Shown piece by piece: positions 61,101-64,000 of a DNA stretch of 64,000 nucleotides. Each line of letters starts with the position of its first letter. The first letter of the stretch is position 1. Made by a program: the position numbers and the translations under genes. Origin of the DNA: Circinella umbellata (Eukaryota; Mucoromycota; Mucoromycetes; Mucorales; Lichtheimiaceae); NCBI GenBank assembly GCA_025093555.1, contig JAIWNF010000048.1, positions 186,001 through 250,000 of the forward strand, in the 5' to 3' direction. Below the pieces are notes generated by a model. It saw only the letters and a program-made list of their open reading frames with translations. It made no database searches and was not told the origin of the DNA.

Positions 61101-61473
61101 ATTTAATATATGTATAATGGTTAGACTCGTATGTAAAACGATTCATGACGGATGAGTTTTTATGGACCTTTATTGTTCGTTTTACACTTTGCTGTATTAT
61201 TCTTCGATGTCATTCATCATTTAAAGATGAAAAGGTAAATACTTTGTCAAATTCTTTATTTTTAAGCAAAAATTATGCAGCGATAATGAATGATTTGTGT
61301 GTCTGTATGTTTTTTTTTCTTTCCAGACATTTCCTTCTTGTTTTCCACCTTTACCAGATGATATCTATAGTGCGCCCGACATAATCGCCATGTTACGAGA
61401 TTTGACTGAAGTGGCCGAAGTAGCTACCTACTTTAGTCTCCCTTTTCTCGATGAAGAAGCGGTAGAATCATAA
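58105..61473 (+). CDS. SCAI homologue (suppressor of cancer cell invasion family)
   Basis: Ten exons (58105-58273, 58363-58615, 58710-58749, 58857-58889, 58998-59023, 59095-59187, 59291-59389, 59459-61056, 61125-61234, 61327-61473) give 855 aa. The small exons rebuild a conserved SCAI block: EFQYLLEKSQSLFSGLRDLP, YFEKTFEVYTKLWKFQQTHR, YGLKRWEVGEIASKIGQLYY and HYYLRTSDTSYLQEAFVFYD. It continues with KKMRYYARFVVVSLLLNKDS, FSELTLDMYRILQSLEMQP, NPHKYLLYRPSLSQLFVYIS, HCLHPADLIPFTRKPLFLII and DRSEIGSLFTLFLHTPLLGF. In animals SCAI is a nuclear cofactor that represses MRTF-SRF transcription and also acts in double-strand-break repair. Two Q/T/S/G-rich inserts (about residues 380-517 and 570-658) explain the length beyond the roughly 600 aa of animal SCAI. 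Introns are 71-154 nt and every junction is GT-AG. Confidence 0.92.
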
Positions 61474-62084
61474 AAAATAAAAAATGTCTTTTTACTACGG
61501 CCTAACAATATACATATCTTTTATATGGTCCGCTTAAAAAATGAGGAGGAAAATTTAGTAATCTGGATAGTGAATCCTGCAACTAATTTTATACTATATC
61601 TGTTCAAAGTACATGATTTATTTTATTTTTCTTAACAAATGAATGAGTACGTAATTTTTTCTCTGGTCATCCTGTTCACTTATTTTTCGATGAGTTTTAT
61701 GGTCTTCAATGGCTCTGTCATGGAATAGCTTAACCATACAGTCGTTTTCAAAATATCTTCTATAAGTCTAGTGTTGCATATGAGATATATGGCTGTCAAT
61801 GACTATTATTATTAATAAGTTAGCAACATGTCACATCACGCTTATCTGACGTGGTTAGCAACGCAAATGTTACCTCGTTTTCTTTTAACGATAAACGAGG
61901 TAATTTAAATGGCAAAATAGCTTCACGACTGTTATATAATTTATAAGCTCCAATGGTACATTTATTACACTTGTTTATATAGTATTTGTCTTTCTGTATT
62001 ATTAATACCATTAAGTATTTTAAATGTATAGCGTATATATATGGTATTTAATCTCGATGCATACAAGAGTTCGTACTTAATTAC
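61474..62084. other. Spacer downstream of SCAI homologue
   Basis: A+T-rich, with no coding signal. It ends where the retrotransposon-derived sequence begins. Confidence 0.5.
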
Positions 62085-63045
62085 AACTAAAATTTGTAGC
62101 ACGCCTTCAAGGTTTACCTGATACCACATTAGCTCGCTCAATTGAGTTGTCTTTTCTATGGGAAAAAAAAGGCGACAAACAATGGAAACACCTCACATCA
62201 AATAATCCATTTCATCAATTATACACTAAATTAAAAAAAAGCAACGAAGACCCTTTTGGTACGACTATCGATCAAAGAAGAGACGAAGAACACTACAAAA
62301 GAAAAAGCACACGGGAATCAATTCGATGCCTTCGCGAAAAACGCATCATTGATCCAATACTCTATCTGCCAGCATTCTCACGTGAGCAACACCGGTTAAT
62401 TCAATGGCGTATGCACTGGCTGCCTTTATATCACCTCAATAATTGCCGTTGTGGCCTTCCTGCTGCTAAAAGAGAACACTATACCATTTGTCCATTGATC
62501 CAGCCTCTGCTTAACGAACTTCTCACTGTATTTGTTACTATTCCATCAATATTAGATAAATTGCAGCCTCTCGATTTTATCATGAATCATCTATTACCGC
62601 GCTCCGAAGCTGGACTGACACTGGGAAAGTAGCCAAAAGTATGGCCTGCTCTTATACAAGTGCTTCGTAAAGTCGATAGTTTGAGTCATCCTGATTACAC
62701 ATTCGATGAAGCTGAACCAGATCCTGAAGATGCTCTGAGCATTACACCCCAACCTTCCGCGAACACATAGGGTCTTTTCTTTTTTCTTTTCAGTTTCTCT
62801 TATTTATTTTCCTTACTACCTTTGATAAACTTGGTCTTATTTCTCCCACGTTTCTGCCTTATACGTAGCTAATCCTCGCTTTCCTCTCCCACTAGTAAGT
62901 TTAACTTTTCCCCTCAATGAGGGGATTTTTCAGTTGATACCTCTTTACCCTTTTTTGTATAACTGTCGATACTTTTTCTACCGCGACCACATGCCAATTG
63001 GCGCAGGTCATTTTAGTCTTCCATTTAATAAATATAAATTTTAAC
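62085..63045 (+). mobile_element. 5'-truncated non-LTR (LINE-type) retrotransposon 3' end
   Basis: From about 62096 the plus strand reads VARLQGLPDTTLARSIELSF in frame with a 161-codon stretch ending at a stop at 62630. After the stop the frame continues PKVWPALIQVLRKVDSLSHP to a second stop at 62768. The segment has RLIQWRMHWLPLYHLNNC and a Cys/His zinc-knuckle-like motif CRCGLPAAKREHYTIC, both typical of the C-terminal end of fungal LINE ORF2 proteins. A pyrimidine-rich noncoding tail to about 63045 resembles a LINE 3' UTR. The reverse transcriptase itself is absent, so the copy is 5'-truncated and dead. Its exact edges and target-site duplication could not be fixed. Confidence 0.65.
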
Positions 63046-64000
63046 CTAAGGTGTTTAATCATTATTAATATTTCTGTATAGATTATTTATATTTTCTAAC
63101 ATTACTTGAGTATCCGGTAATGCCACAGGCTCCGGAAAATCTATTCCGAATTACCTTGGTACAAAAGGTTATTGTTTGCCTCATCCGATAAGGATACTAT
63201 AAAAATGCTTGTGTTCTTTCTAATCATCATCTTTTGGATTATCCCGTTAAGTGATTATATATATTTTGAAACACCTAACGGAAAAAGTTAGTGTGTTATG
63301 AAAATTTTAGAGAATACAGTACTTCACATGCTGTAACCTTTTTTTTAACAATGATGTTTGTTAACAGGCTGTAGTATAATTTTAATTACTGAAACACAAC
63401 CAAAGTTAACATGCCGCCCAACAGAAAGCCTAGTACTTGTGTATGTAATGAAACTCTTATTCTTCTTCTTCCTTCTTCCTAGAGATACCCTTAAAATAAA
63501 AGTAGAAGCTAAAAAAAATGAGTAAATCAATCTTGAAAATATATGGTGCTAGCCTCAAATAATTATAAAACAATTAAGTATTACTCTAATAATGTAAACT
63601 TTTTTCCTTCTGGCTGTATTGATCTCGGTGACAAAAAAGAAACAAAAATCGTCATGCAAATTTAACATATCTGTAATCTCCACGGAATTCAAAAAAAGGT
63701 TCGAAACACTTTTTTACGCCAACGTTCTACCCCTTTTCTGACGCCATCCAAGAATTTACACTGTTCCGGGTACTAAGCCAGCTTAAACATTATTATTTCC
63801 AGAATGTTTCTCCTTTTATCATTTAATTTCCTTATTCATTCATACCTGCCGGTCAGAGGGTCAAATAATATCAATGAATATTTTTATAATTCCATCAAAA
63901 AAAGCTTGACTAGAAGGCAATTGTTTTTTCTATGAAGCTAAAACTTTCTTTTGGGTTGTTTACTTATAATAATTATCTATCAATTTGTTGAAAATAAATC
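63046..64000. other. Window end, noncoding
   Basis: A+T-rich sequence with stops in all frames and no supported feature. Confidence 0.5.

Noticed and set aside
1..64000. CRISPR arrays, prokaryotic operons, phage or plasmid features
   Set aside because: The window is eukaryotic: spliced genes, histone H1, nucleoporin and mitochondrial factors. No regularly spaced repeats were seen.

Overview
This is an A+T-rich, intron-containing nuclear fragment of a fungus. Genes are split by short introns (mostly about 60-150 nt, GT-AG with GTAAGT-like donors). There are no operons, ribosome binding sites, tRNAs, rRNAs or CRISPR arrays. The gene set (Nup82/88 nucleoporin, Ecl1-type zinc protein, Zn2Cys6-PAS regulator, UPF0187 bestrophin-like channel, DUF7137-like surface protein, a SCAI homologue, Q/N/S-rich low-complexity proteins) and the base composition suggest an early-diverging fungus, most likely Mucoromycota/Mucorales. 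That placement is inference; no marker gene fixes it.

Layout. 0.3-5.3 kb: PSP1-domain protein (+), Sua5 tRNA t6A synthase (+), and an MDR-type oxidoreductase (-) convergent with Sua5. 6.1-7.9 kb: a lineage-specific two-exon gene (-) with no recognised domain. 11.2-24.6 kb: a plus-strand run of an eight-exon Nup82/88-like nucleoporin, a seven-exon bestrophin-like channel, a PH-domain protein and histone H1. 25.6-29.6 kb: a minus-strand pair, ribose-5-phosphate isomerase and a Zn2Cys6 transcription factor with a PAS-like region. 29.6-44.4 kb: a gene-poor, repeat- and pseudogene-rich stretch with an intronless HET-domain gene, a MITE-like inverted-repeat element, a broken Tc1/mariner-type transposase, an intact p34/AAGAB-like gene using a GC-AG intron, and two decayed coding regions. 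44.5-61.5 kb: mitochondrial EF-G1 (MEF1), a DUF7137-like surface protein, an Ecl1-like zinc protein and a ten-exon SCAI homologue, separated by long A+T-rich spacers, one holding a small gene relic. 62.1-63.0 kb: the 3' end of a non-LTR retrotransposon.

The genes do not form a pathway. Themes that recur are organelle translation and tRNA modification (Sua5, MEF1), chromatin and transcription (H1, Zn2Cys6-PAS, SCAI), and trafficking or membrane roles (nucleoporin, p34, PH protein, bestrophin). The most unusual content is the HET gene inside a decaying, transposon-littered island, a full-length SCAI homologue in a fungus, a GC-AG intron, and several genes that can be seen decaying. I found no clear evidence of a wholly new multi-gene system. 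Exon borders were built by hand from splice motifs and reading-frame continuity; every multi-exon model sums to a whole number of codons.
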